Shown here piece after piece: positions 26,629 to 32,088 of a DNA stretch of 33,727 bases (the stretch's first letter is position 1; every line of letters starts with the position of its first letter). The notes under the pieces were generated by a model. That model saw nothing but the letters and a program-made list of their open reading frames with translations, was not told the DNA's origin and did no database searches. This DNA is from Prochloron sp. SulCav_FS08_3_32_3330 (lineage in GTDB: Bacteria > Cyanobacteriota > Cyanobacteriia > Cyanobacteriales > DYNF01), in the NCBI GenBank assembly GCA_020721205.1, contig DYNF01000044.1, forward strand, positions 1 through 33,727, read 5' to 3'. The translations under genes were made by a program, and so were the position numbers.

Positions 26629-26658
26629 AGAGAAGTTAGACTAAGAGGATAAACAATT

Positions 26659-26877
26659 ATGAGTATTAATTTTTCTATTATTAGTAAATCCCCTGAAATA
26701 ATGGGAGGATCACCAGTTTTTGTCGGAACAAGAGTGCCGATTCAAACATTCTTTGAATATCTTAAAGCCGGAGACTCTATTGATGATTTTTTAGATGGAT
26801 TTCCCACCGTAACTAAAGAACAAATTATGACATTATTAGAGGAAATTAGACAACAAATTATTGAAGAAGTTGCTTAG
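26659..26877 (+). CDS. DUF433 antitoxin
   Basis: This is a 72-aa protein of the DUF433 (VapB-like, winged-helix) antitoxin family. The diagnostic segments are PEIMGGSPVFVGTRVPIQTF and LDGFPTVTKEQIMTLLEE. It covers the whole domain. It is followed after 2 nt by a DUF5615 PIN-like toxin gene, which is the standard pairing for this family. It most likely neutralises that toxin and represses the shared promoter downstream of R2. Confidence 0.93.
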   Translation: MSINFSIISKSPEIMGGSPVFVGTRVPIQTFFEYLKAGDSIDDFLDGFPTVTKEQIMTLLEEIRQQIIEEVA

Positions 26878-26879
26878 TT

Positions 26880-27200
26880 ATGAAATTACTTTTAGATGAA
26901 TGTATTGATCGCCGATTAATGAGAGAATTTGTTGATTATGATATTAAAACAGTTCCTCAAATGGGCTGGAGTGGAGTCAAAAATGGAAAACTTCTTACCC
27001 TTGCACAAAAAGAGTTTGATGTTTTTATTACAGTAGATCGAAACTTATCATTTGAGCAAAATTTACTGAAATTTGATATTGCTATAATTGTTTTACAAAC
27101 TCGCTCTAATCGTTTAGCTGATCTGAAACTTTTAGTCCCAAATATTTTAGCTGTTTTAGATACAGCCACTAAAGGAAAAGCTACATTAGTTAGTTTGTAG
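26880..27200 (+). CDS. DUF5615 PIN-like toxin (putative RNase)
   Basis: This is a 106-aa protein of the DUF5615/Mut7-C-related PIN-like family. The N-terminal LLLDECIDRRL gives the first acidic residues (LLLDE), and ITVDRNLSFEQN gives the conserved D-R-x-(L/F) segment. KNGKLLTLAQKEFDVFI is the linking helix. Length and motifs are complete. It starts 2 nt after the antitoxin stop, so the two are translationally coupled. R3 begins 8 bp after its stop. Such proteins are predicted RNases; the target is unknown. Confidence 0.9.
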   Translation: MKLLLDECIDRRLMREFVDYDIKTVPQMGWSGVKNGKLLTLAQKEFDVFITVDRNLSFEQNLLKFDIAIIVLQTRSNRLADLKLLVPNILAVLDTATKGKATLVSL

Positions 27201-27207
27201 TTTTTAG

Positions 27208-27351
27208 GGTGTGCAATGTTGTTTAAATTTTGATTTTACCGATCAATTTTGTATTCAGGGCATACCTTAACCTTTATATATTAATGTTAATGGTGGGCAA
27301 TGCTCTTTAAATTTTGATTTTTACCAATTAATTTAATATTCATTGCCCACC
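27208..27351 (+). repeat. Two-hairpin island repeat R3
   Basis: Hairpin A pairs GGTGTGC (27208-27214) with GCATACC (27260-27266) using one G-U pair. Hairpin B pairs GGTGGGCAATG (27292-27302) with CATTGCCCACC (27341-27351), with a loop like that of hairpin A in R1. Thus the A and B stem types seen in R1 and R2 are swapped here. The repeat starts 8 bp after the DUF5615 stop. About 110 bp of AT-rich promoter region follows before the next gene. Confidence 0.85.
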
Positions 27352-27460
27352 TTTGAGAACTAGATATGTTAATAATTATTAAGTAATAATAAAAAACATA
27401 AACTGTTATGCTACACTTAAACTTAAAAAATCTACAAAACAACAATTTTAGGTTAAAATC

Positions 27461-28576
27461 ATGATTTTACTAAATAAAAAAAAGAGTTTAGATATTGTCG
27501 AAGAACAAATTGATGAAAAAAAACAAGAAATTGATTATGATACAAGAGAGTTTACCATCGAATTTATTGTTAATAAGTATTTAGATAAAGATGATGATGA
27601 TCTAAGCGAGATCTATGTTCCTGAATATCAAAGAGAGTTTGTCTGGGATAATAATCGCCAATCTCGATTTATTGAATCAATCGTTTTAGGATTACCCATC
27701 CCGTTAATTTTTGTGGCTGAAATTAAGGAAACTGGTAGATTAGAAATTGTTGATGGTTCACAAAGAGTTAGAACCTTAGCTGCTTTTTTAAAAAATGATT
27801 TAAAGTTAAATAATTTAAGAACATTAGATACTCTTAATGGATTTTTTTTCAAGGATTTATCAGAAGCAAGAAAAAGAAAGTTTAAAAATACACCTATGAG
27901 GATGATAGTTTTATCAGATAAAGCTAACGAAGATGTTAGAAATGATATGTTTGACAGAATTAATACAGGCAGTCTTGATTTAACTCCAATGGAAACAAGA
28001 AAAGGATTATATAGAGGTAATTTTATAGATTTTATATTTGATTGTGCTAATAATCCTTTATTCTTGGAACTGTGTCCAATTTATAAATACTTTAAGAAAA
28101 GATATGAAGAAGCTGAATTAATATTAAGATTTTTTGCTTTTTCAGAAACATATCCTAATTTTCGTATTTCTAAGTCTATACATTCAGGAAATCTTGAAAA
28201 TCAAGGAGTAGCAAGATTTCTTGATGAGTATGTTATTCAAAAAAATAGTTATTTCTCTATTGATGAAAAAGAACAAAAATTACAAGATTTTCAAGAAATG
28301 CTAAAGTTTGTTAAAAATACTTTTCCAAGTGGGTTTAAAAAATACTATGATTCTGATTCCACAGTAAGACCTTACTTTGAAGCGATTTCTGTTGGCTCGT
28401 TTTTAGCATTAAAAGAGAAGCAAAATTTATTTATTCAACATATTTGGAACATTGGAGAAAAGAATAATCAAACAAGTAATTTTCGTATTCCCATAGGTCG
28501 CTATCGTACTCATAGACCTGAAAATATGTTAACAAGGATTGATTATGTTAAAAATAAGTTACTTGATATTAATTAA
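27461..28576 (+). CDS. DUF262 (GmrS-like, ParB/Srx-fold) protein
   Basis: This is a 371-aa protein with an N-terminal DUF262 domain. YQREFVWD (56-63) begins the domain, VDGSQR (97-102) is the nucleotide-binding DGxQR motif shared with GmrSD and BrxU-like restriction proteins, and FDRINTGSLDLTPMETRKG follows. In GmrSD the partner is a DUF1524 HNH nuclease, either fused or separate; no HNH motif is visible in the rest of this protein (192-371), which is a helical region ending near YRTHRPENMLTRI. A HEPN protein starts 4 nt after the stop, so the pair forms one operon. It probably acts as the sensor or NTPase component in defence. The substrate is unknown. Confidence 0.88.
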   Translation: MILLNKKKSLDIVEEQIDEKKQEIDYDTREFTIEFIVNKYLDKDDDDLSEIYVPEYQREFVWDNNRQSRFIESIVLGLPIPLIFVAEIKETGRLEIVDGSQRVRTLAAFLKNDLKLNNLRTLDTLNGFFFKDLSEARKRKFKNTPMRMIVLSDKANEDVRNDMFDRINTGSLDLTPMETRKGLYRGNFIDFIFDCANNPLFLELCPIYKYFKKRYEEAELILRFFAFSETYPNFRISKSIHSGNLENQGVARFLDEYVIQKNSYFSIDEKEQKLQDFQEMLKFVKNTFPSGFKKYYDSDSTVRPYFEAISVGSFLALKEKQNLFIQHIWNIGEKNNQTSNFRIPIGRYRTHRPENMLTRIDYVKNKLLDIN

Positions 28577-28580
28577 ATAG

Positions 28581-29291
28581 ATGAAAAATTTTATTCAAGA
28601 TTTTAATAAAAGAGTATCTGAAATAGAACAATATTTTGAATTAGTTGATAAAATAGAGCAACTTTCTAGTTTGACTGATAGAAAAATTATTTTTCCTTCA
28701 GGTGAATATATTGTTAATATTGATTTGCAAAAAATTTTAAAATCCAACTGCTATTTATTGCTTTATAATTTAATTGAATCTTCTATTAGAAATGGAATTG
28801 TTGCTATTCATGATGCAATTAATACAGACAACTTAAAATATCAAGAATTAACGTCAAAAATTCAACAATTATGGATCAATAATGATTTAACAAAAAGCTT
28901 TTTAGATCGTTTTATTACAAAAGATACAATTGCTAAAAATATTGAAGATATACTTGAAAATATAAATAAAGATCAGAATATCATTATTGAGGCTAATAAT
29001 ATTTCTATCTCAGGAAATTTAGACGCAAAAACTATCAAAAATTTAATAGATATCTATGGATTTTATGGAAATCTTGGCATTCCAGAGAAAGAAATTAATT
29101 ATATTCTTGATTTTGTTGTAAAAATGAGATGTGATTTAGCTCACGGGAATATTTCTTTTACTGATTCCTCTTATACCAAACTTTGGAGCGAATTAATAAT
29201 TGAAAAAGATAAAATTATTAAATATTTAACTCATTTACTCGATAACATTGAAAATTTTATTGATAATAAGAAATATAAAAAAAGTCAATAA
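28581..29291 (+). CDS. HEPN-domain putative RNase (MAE_28990-like)
   Basis: This is a 236-aa helical protein with the HEPN RNase signature R-x4-H at R183-H188 (KMRCDLAHGN). N-terminal NCYLLLYNLIESSIRNGI resembles the first HEPN helices, where a conserved polar face is common. A roughly 50-residue charged insertion (about 100-150) separates the two halves. It fits the MAE_28990/MAE_18760 HEPN group, whose genes are often found next to DUF262 genes in cyanobacteria. The start codon lies 4 nt after the DUF262 stop. I infer that it is the toxic effector of the pair, cutting RNA when released or activated. It is very AT-rich, as is its partner. Confidence 0.8.
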   Translation: MKNFIQDFNKRVSEIEQYFELVDKIEQLSSLTDRKIIFPSGEYIVNIDLQKILKSNCYLLLYNLIESSIRNGIVAIHDAINTDNLKYQELTSKIQQLWINNDLTKSFLDRFITKDTIAKNIEDILENINKDQNIIIEANNISISGNLDAKTIKNLIDIYGFYGNLGIPEKEINYILDFVVKMRCDLAHGNISFTDSSYTKLWSELIIEKDKIIKYLTHLLDNIENFIDNKKYKKSQ

Positions 29292-29354
29292 TAAGTATCT
29301 AACATTTTAAAATGTTAATTTTTACCAATCAATTTTAATATTAAAAGAGTTTGT

Positions 29355-29496
29355 AGCTTCGCAATACTTTTTAAATTTTGATTTTTAACGATCAATTTTG
29401 TGTTAATGACACACCTTAAGCTTTATATATTAATGTTAATGGTATGCCCTCATAAAAGTTATTGATTTGATATATAATTTAACGCAGATTGCCCAG
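29355..29496 (+). repeat. Two-hairpin island repeat R4 (degenerate left stem)
   Basis: Loop and linker are conserved (TTTAAATTTTGATTTTTAACGAT, split here by small changes; TTTATATATTAATGTTAATG). The hairpin A arms have decayed (CTTCGCAATAC with GACACACC), and hairpin B has GGTATGCCC at left but GATTGCCCA at right, a mixed pair. A partial extra copy of the hairpin A loop lies at about 29306-29343, 15 bp after the HEPN stop. Confidence 0.75.
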
Positions 29497-29517
29497 TCTA
29501 GTGTATTTTGGTATAAT
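29489..29517 (+). promoter_or_regulatory. Putative promoter at the R4 edge
   Basis: TTGCCC (29489-29494) lies in the right arm of R4, and TATAAT (29512-29517) follows after a 17-bp spacer. The antitoxin start is 38 bp downstream of the box. The repeat appears to supply the -35 element. AAGGGAG at 29540 is the ribosome binding site. Confidence 0.5.
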
Positions 29518-29554
29518 ACGAATAATCTATAAATATTATAAGGGAGTTTAAATT

Positions 29555-29839
29555 ATGCGTTCTTTATCTTTGCAGGAAGCTGAAAATCATTTGATTGATA
29601 CTCTTAATTATGTTGATTTAGATAATGAACATATTGCTATTGAAAGATCAGGTCAAGAGCCAGTTTATTTAATTTCAGCACAAGATTATCAACTATTTCT
29701 TAAATTGTTACAACAAACTGAAGATCAACAGGATCTTCAAGAAGCAGAAAAAAGAATGAATGATCCACAACAAGAAAGATTGAGTTTTGATCAATTTTTT
29801 AGTGAATTAGAGGTAGAAAGTGAGTCAATATCAAATTGA
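29555..29839 (+). CDS. Phd/YefM-type antitoxin
   Basis: This is a 94-aa antitoxin. The N-terminal MRSLSLQEAENHLIDTLNYV and the segment IAIERSGQEPVYLISAQDYQ follow the Phd/YefM fold, where the strand after the Arg/Ser-Gly is typical. The C-terminal half (LQEAEKRMNDPQQERLSFDQ) is the acidic, disordered toxin-binding tail. It overlaps the RelE gene by 20 nt. A good ribosome binding site (AAGGGAG) precedes the ATG, and a probable promoter overlaps R4. It should bind the toxin and autoregulate the pair. Confidence 0.9.
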   Translation: MRSLSLQEAENHLIDTLNYVDLDNEHIAIERSGQEPVYLISAQDYQLFLKLLQQTEDQQDLQEAEKRMNDPQQERLSFDQFFSELEVESESISN

Positions 29840-30089
29840 ATTTGATCGTCGTGTTAAAAAGGATCTTCGTTCAATTAATTCTCAAGAAATAACAAAAATT
29901 AAACAGGCGATCGCTAAACTTGCGGACAATCCTCGCCCGATTGGTTGTAAAAAACTAAAAGGAAAAAACAATGATTATTTTAGAATTAGAGTGGGAAATT
30001 ATAGAATTATTTATGCGATCGAGGATAGTAAACTTTTAATTCTAATTGTTTGTATTGGACATAGACAAGAAATTTATGAGAGATTTTAA
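29820..30089 (+). CDS. RelE/ParE-superfamily toxin
   Basis: This is an 89-aa toxin of the RelE/YoeB type: YQIEFDRRVKKDLRSINS at the start, IKQAIAKLADNPRPIGCKKL, then FRIRVGNYRIIYAIEDSKLL and IVCIGHRQEIYERF. The basic residues Lys/Arg of the family active region (KLKGKNNDYFRIRVGNYRI) are kept and the protein is full length. The start is GTG at 29820 inside the antitoxin gene. It most likely cleaves mRNA on the ribosome. It contains the only HIP1 site seen in the island (29907-29914). R5 begins 13 bp after the stop. Confidence 0.92.
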   Translation: MSQYQIEFDRRVKKDLRSINSQEITKIKQAIAKLADNPRPIGCKKLKGKNNDYFRIRVGNYRIIYAIEDSKLLILIVCIGHRQEIYERF

Positions 30090-30101
30090 ATAAGTTTGTT
30101 A

Positions 30102-30198
30102 GGTGTGTAATGTTGTTTAAATTTTGATTTTTAGGGAGCAATTTTATATTCAGGGCATACCTTAACCTTTATATATTAATGTTAATGGTATGCCCTCA
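30102..30198 (+). repeat. Two-hairpin island repeat R5 (right half truncated)
   Basis: Hairpin A pairs GGTGTGT (30102-30108) with GCATACC at about 30155-30161. The linker TTTATATATTAATGTTAATG and the left arm of hairpin B (GGTATGCCCTCA) follow, and then the sequence breaks off into an unrelated gene fragment at 30199. The right arm of hairpin B is absent. Confidence 0.8.
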
Positions 30199-30318
30199 TT
30201 CATCTTCTACAGCTAAAGCTCGATAATGTAAACCAATTCTAACTGACCAAAATTGACCTACTTTTTTCAAATGTAATGAAGGATAACGGGAATCTATTTT
30301 TAATAACTGTAACTTGAC
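30196..30318 (-). pseudogene. RelE/HigB-like toxin fragment ending inside R5
   Basis: Read on the minus strand, the frame gives LLKIDSRYPSLHLKKVGQFW followed by SVRIGLHYRALAVEDE, then TGA at 30196-30198. This is the characteristic C-terminal half of a cyanobacterial RelE-superfamily toxin (PSLHFKKVG...YWSVRVGLNYRALA pattern). The stop codon is the TCA of repeat R5. Upstream there is an in-frame TGA about 40 codons back, so the N-terminal half is missing. It is a relic on the strand opposite to all intact island genes. Confidence 0.75.
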
Positions 30319-30403
30319 GTTTCAATTGACATTGCAATAAGACAGTCTTCTTGACTTGAACTAACTTGGGTTAACTTGTCAATCCCTATCTATATAAAGT
30401 GTT

Positions 30404-30423
30404 GAGCCAACGGCTCTTTTTTT
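30404..30423 (+). terminator. Rho-independent terminator
   Basis: GAGCC (30404-30408) pairs with GGCTC (30412-30416) over the loop AAC and is followed by seven T residues. It has the same GAGCC/GGCTC core as the phage operon terminator at 30744-30776. Confidence 0.8.
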
Positions 30424-30455
30424 GTGCTTTAAAAAATAACGATTATGAGAGAAAT

Positions 30456-30499
30456 TAATGTTACATTTCAATTGACATCTCAATTGAAATGTAACATTA
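30456..30499. repeat. Perfect inverted repeat, 20-bp arms and 4-nt loop
   Basis: The left arm (30456-30475) ends ACATTTCAATTGA and the right arm (30480-30499) begins TCAATTGAAATGT, around the loop CATC. It is not followed by T residues, so it is unlikely to be a terminator. The core TTTCAATTGACAT also occurs at 30320-30332, so it may be a protein-binding or recombination site. Confidence 0.85.
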
Positions 30500-30588
30500 T
30501 AAGTAAAACTAATCTAAATATGTCTCAGTAACATTCTTTTTTCGATCAAATCAATCCCTCTGTATCGAATCTCTTTTTTATTTAAAAC

Positions 30589-30617
30589 TTGACTTTTATC
30601 ATTAAAATTGTTATGAT
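30589..30617 (+). promoter_or_regulatory. Near-consensus sigma-70-type promoter
   Basis: TTGACT (30589-30594) and TATGAT (30612-30617) are separated by exactly 17 bp. The tandem decamer TTCATGTTAA TTCATGTTAA (30617-30636) sits over the expected start site and could be an operator. Confidence 0.65.
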
Positions 30618-30623
30618 TCATGT

Positions 30624-30709
30624 TAATTCATGTTAATACCTGGCTTTTTAGCCGGATTTTAGGTTTTTAAGAGCCTTCCTGCACTGCAAAAATACAGGAA
30701 GGTTTCTTT
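30624..30709 (+). ncRNA. Candidate small RNA (about 85 nt)
   Basis: A strong promoter at 30589-30617 predicts a start near 30624. The transcript would contain a first hairpin (CTGGCT/AGCCGG near 30641-30655, one G-U pair) and end at a hairpin CCTTCCTG (30674-30681) / CAGGAAGG (30695-30702) followed by TTTCTTT (30703-30709). No open reading frame of note lies between. The whole unit is promoter, two stems and terminator, as expected of a small RNA or a terminated leader. The identity is unknown. Confidence 0.5.
30674..30709 (+). terminator. Rho-independent terminator of the candidate small RNA
   Basis: The 8-bp stem CCTTCCTG/CAGGAAGG has a 13-nt loop and is followed by TTTCTTT. It lies about 85 nt downstream of the promoter at 30589. 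Confidence 0.7.
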
Positions 30710-30743
30710 ATGAGTATTTTAGTTCTGCAAAATTTTGCGGATC

Positions 30744-30776
30744 AAAAAAAAGAGCCTCTATTTTTTAGTGGCTCTT
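30744..30776 (-). terminator. Terminator of the phage tail operon (minus strand)
   Basis: On the minus strand AAGAGCC (30770-30776) pairs with GGCTCTT (30750-30756) and runs into T residues (plus-strand A tract 30744-30749). The stop codon of the -1-frame tail extension (30775-30777) lies in the stem, so transcription ends immediately after that frame. Confidence 0.85.
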
Positions 30777-31227
30777 AACATAACTCATTAATTGAGTCGT
30801 AAAGTTTTTTATTTGCATATAAAGCTTTAAGTATAGGGGGGGGTATTTTCCCTTCATCTTCTAAATATTTGATTAAAAAAGCTGTATATGGATCGATTCT
30901 AAATTCTGTTTCTCTTAAATTAAATGGGAGAAACTCTAGTGGATTTACAGATTCTGATTTCTCTTTACTGAAGGATGCAAGAGCATTAATTGTAATTGCA
31001 CTTAAGGTTGCTATTCCTCTTTGATTGTCGTTTTGGGCTTGGTAGTATCTTTTTTTTATTTCTTGCCAAACCCGAAGGACTAATCTACAACTGCAACGTC
31101 CAAAGTTCTCTCCGTTGAATCGCTCGTCATTGATTTTCCAGTAGATGAAGTCGAAGTAGATTCGCTCCCAGTCAGGACGTTGCTCCCATTGTTGCCGGAT
31201 ATTTCTAATGCGATATCTAACTCCCCC
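30775..31227 (-). CDS. Tail-assembly chaperone -1 frame extension (T-like part of GT)
   Basis: A second open frame overlaps the 3' end of the chaperone gene and continues 305 bp past its stop. It begins right after an in-frame TGA (31228-31230) and has no ATG or GTG near its start, so it is probably reached only by frameshift. After slippage it encodes 149 residues: GVRYRIRNIRQQWEQRPDWE, then IYFDFIYWKINDERF, RLVLRVWQEIKKRYYQAQND and IPPPILKALYANKKLYDSIN. This has normal protein composition, unlike the Ser/Thr-rich tail of the 0 frame in the overlap. The fusion with residues 1-211 of the chaperone would be 360 aa, matching the G/GT pattern of siphophages. A run of eight C residues (30836-30843) lies in the PPP codons. 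Confidence 0.75.
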   Translation of the reverse strand, partial: GGVRYRIRNIRQQWEQRPDWERIYFDFIYWKINDERFNGENFGRCSCRLVLRVWQEIKKRYYQAQNDNQRGIATLSAITINALASFSKEKSESVNPLEFLPFNLRETEFRIDPYTAFLIKYLEDEGKIPPPILKALYANKKLYDSINELC

Positions 31228-31856
31228 TCAGTTACATTATCATTTGTTGTTTCTTCAATTTGATTGAATGAATTGTAATATTGTACTAATTCAATAAACA
31301 ACGATTGTGGTAGGTTTTCCGTATCATCTTCTCCCCATTTAATTTTATTTTTGTCTCGATCTACTAAGTTTTCTTGCATCATTAAAGTGGCTATCGCTTT
31401 ATTTCTTGTGTTCGCAATTTTATCTGAGCTAGTGGTGTTTAATTTAATCAGAATTGTTGTCAATTCTTTCATGTATGGTTTCAAAATGTCGGTATGGTTC
31501 ATGGGTTGCCGTGCCATACTTTCTACTTCTTGATAAGTTAATCCCGTGTCTTTTTGAATTTTCTCAACTATTACAATATAATCGTAAACTGCTTCGGTTC
31601 TTGATAATTCGTTTTGGTTTAATATCCAGTTTTCCCTAACGGATTCATCACTCCGTGCGGGAAATCTTAAAACGCCTCTCCTCTCTCCATTTGTTCCGAT
31701 CTCCCATGATAATCCATTGTAAAGTTTTTCGGATGTCTCCATACTTCTCTTGGCAATATCTTGTAATGCTTTTGTTTCAGGAAAGACGGGGATTATGTAA
31801 TCGGGTTCAGGATTTCCGATAATTGATTCTAGGCTAGGAATAATTGAATTATTCAT
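31080..31856 (-). CDS. Phage tail-assembly chaperone (G-like)
   Basis: This is a 258-aa protein in the position of lambda gpG: after the tail tube and before the expected tape measure. Visible stretches include PDYIIPVFPETKALQDIAKR, TGERRGVLRFPARSDESV-like NGERRGVLRFPARSDE and GLTYQEVESMARQ. It has no diagnostic motif, so the identification rests on order, overlap and the frameshift. From about residue 211 the composition changes to a Ser/Thr-rich tail (GSESTSTSSTGKSMTSDSTE) that looks like an unselected reading of the overlapping frame. The start overlaps the preceding gene by 8 nt. The slip site GAG-GGG-GAG is at 31221-31229. Confidence 0.65.
   Translation of the reverse strand: MNNSIIPSLESIIGNPEPDYIIPVFPETKALQDIAKRSMETSEKLYNGLSWEIGTNGERRGVLRFPARSDESVRENWILNQNELSRTEAVYDYIVIVEKIQKDTGLTYQEVESMARQPMNHTDILKPYMKELTTILIKLNTTSSDKIANTRNKAIATLMMQENLVDRDKNKIKWGEDDTENLPQSLFIELVQYYNSFNQIEETTNDNVTEGELDIALEISGNNGSNVLTGSESTSTSSTGKSMTSDSTERTLDVAVVD
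31221..31229 (-). promoter_or_regulatory. Putative -1 ribosomal frameshift site (G5 run)
   Basis: In the 0 frame the codons are GAG-GGG-GAG, containing five consecutive G residues (plus-strand C at 31223-31227). Slipping back one base puts GGG-GGA in the two sites. Glycine pairing is unchanged, and a UUC-anticodon glutamate tRNA could hold GGA through one G-U pair. The -1 frame is closed by TGA immediately upstream, so slipping can only succeed at or after this point. Confidence 0.6.
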
Positions 31857-32088
31857 AAATTTTACACTCCAAATTGATTTTAAAAATTGAACTTCTAAGG
31901 TTTATAAATTCAGGTGGAATAAGTATCTGAATTTTATTGTTGTTTTCATCAAAAAGTGTTTGATGAGATCGACTAAGACGTGCTGGAAAATGGGCAAAAC
32001 CTGCTTTTAATATGTTATTTTTGATTTCGCAATTAACGGTAAAAATACAGTTATGCCCACTACTTTTGAGATAATCAAATTTGTTCAT
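31849..32088 (-). CDS. Small phage tail-region protein, function unknown
   Basis: This 79-aa protein is not recognised (FDYLKSSGHNCIFTVNCEIK, GFAHFPARLSRSHQTLF, then IQILIPPEFINLRSSIF). Its ATG overlaps the tail-tube stop as TAATG, and its own end overlaps the chaperone start by 8 nt, so it is translated as part of the tail operon. Several siphophages have a small protein at this place, but no homology is visible. A beta-rich composition is likely. Confidence 0.55.
   Translation of the reverse strand: MNKFDYLKSSGHNCIFTVNCEIKNNILKAGFAHFPARLSRSHQTLFDENNNKIQILIPPEFINLRSSIFKINLECKIYE

Larger units (their letters stand above)
30319..30743. other. Island-prophage junction without protein genes
   Basis: This 425-bp AT-rich stretch holds no supported protein gene. 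It contains a strong plus-strand terminator (30404-30423), a perfect 20-bp-arm inverted repeat (30456-30499), a second copy of its TTTCAATTGACAT core at about 30320-30332, a near-consensus promoter (30589-30617) with a tandem TTCATGTTAA (30617-30636), and a hairpin terminator (30674-30709). It separates the plus-strand island from the minus-strand phage genes. Confidence 0.6.

Noticed and set aside
25401-30198. Integron with attC sites
   Set aside because: The repeats lack the RYYYAAC/GTTRRRY core pairs, and no tyrosine integrase is visible. The cassette-like layout is reported without the integron label.
30351-30396. Second promoter (TTGACT ... TATATA) ahead of the terminator at 30404
   Set aside because: The two boxes are too far apart (34 bp), and any RNA would be only the terminator hairpin.
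30710-30778. 22-codon reading frame (MSILVLQNFADQ...) as a small gene or leader peptide
   Set aside because: It lies inside the phage operon terminator and directly after another terminator, with no ribosome binding site.
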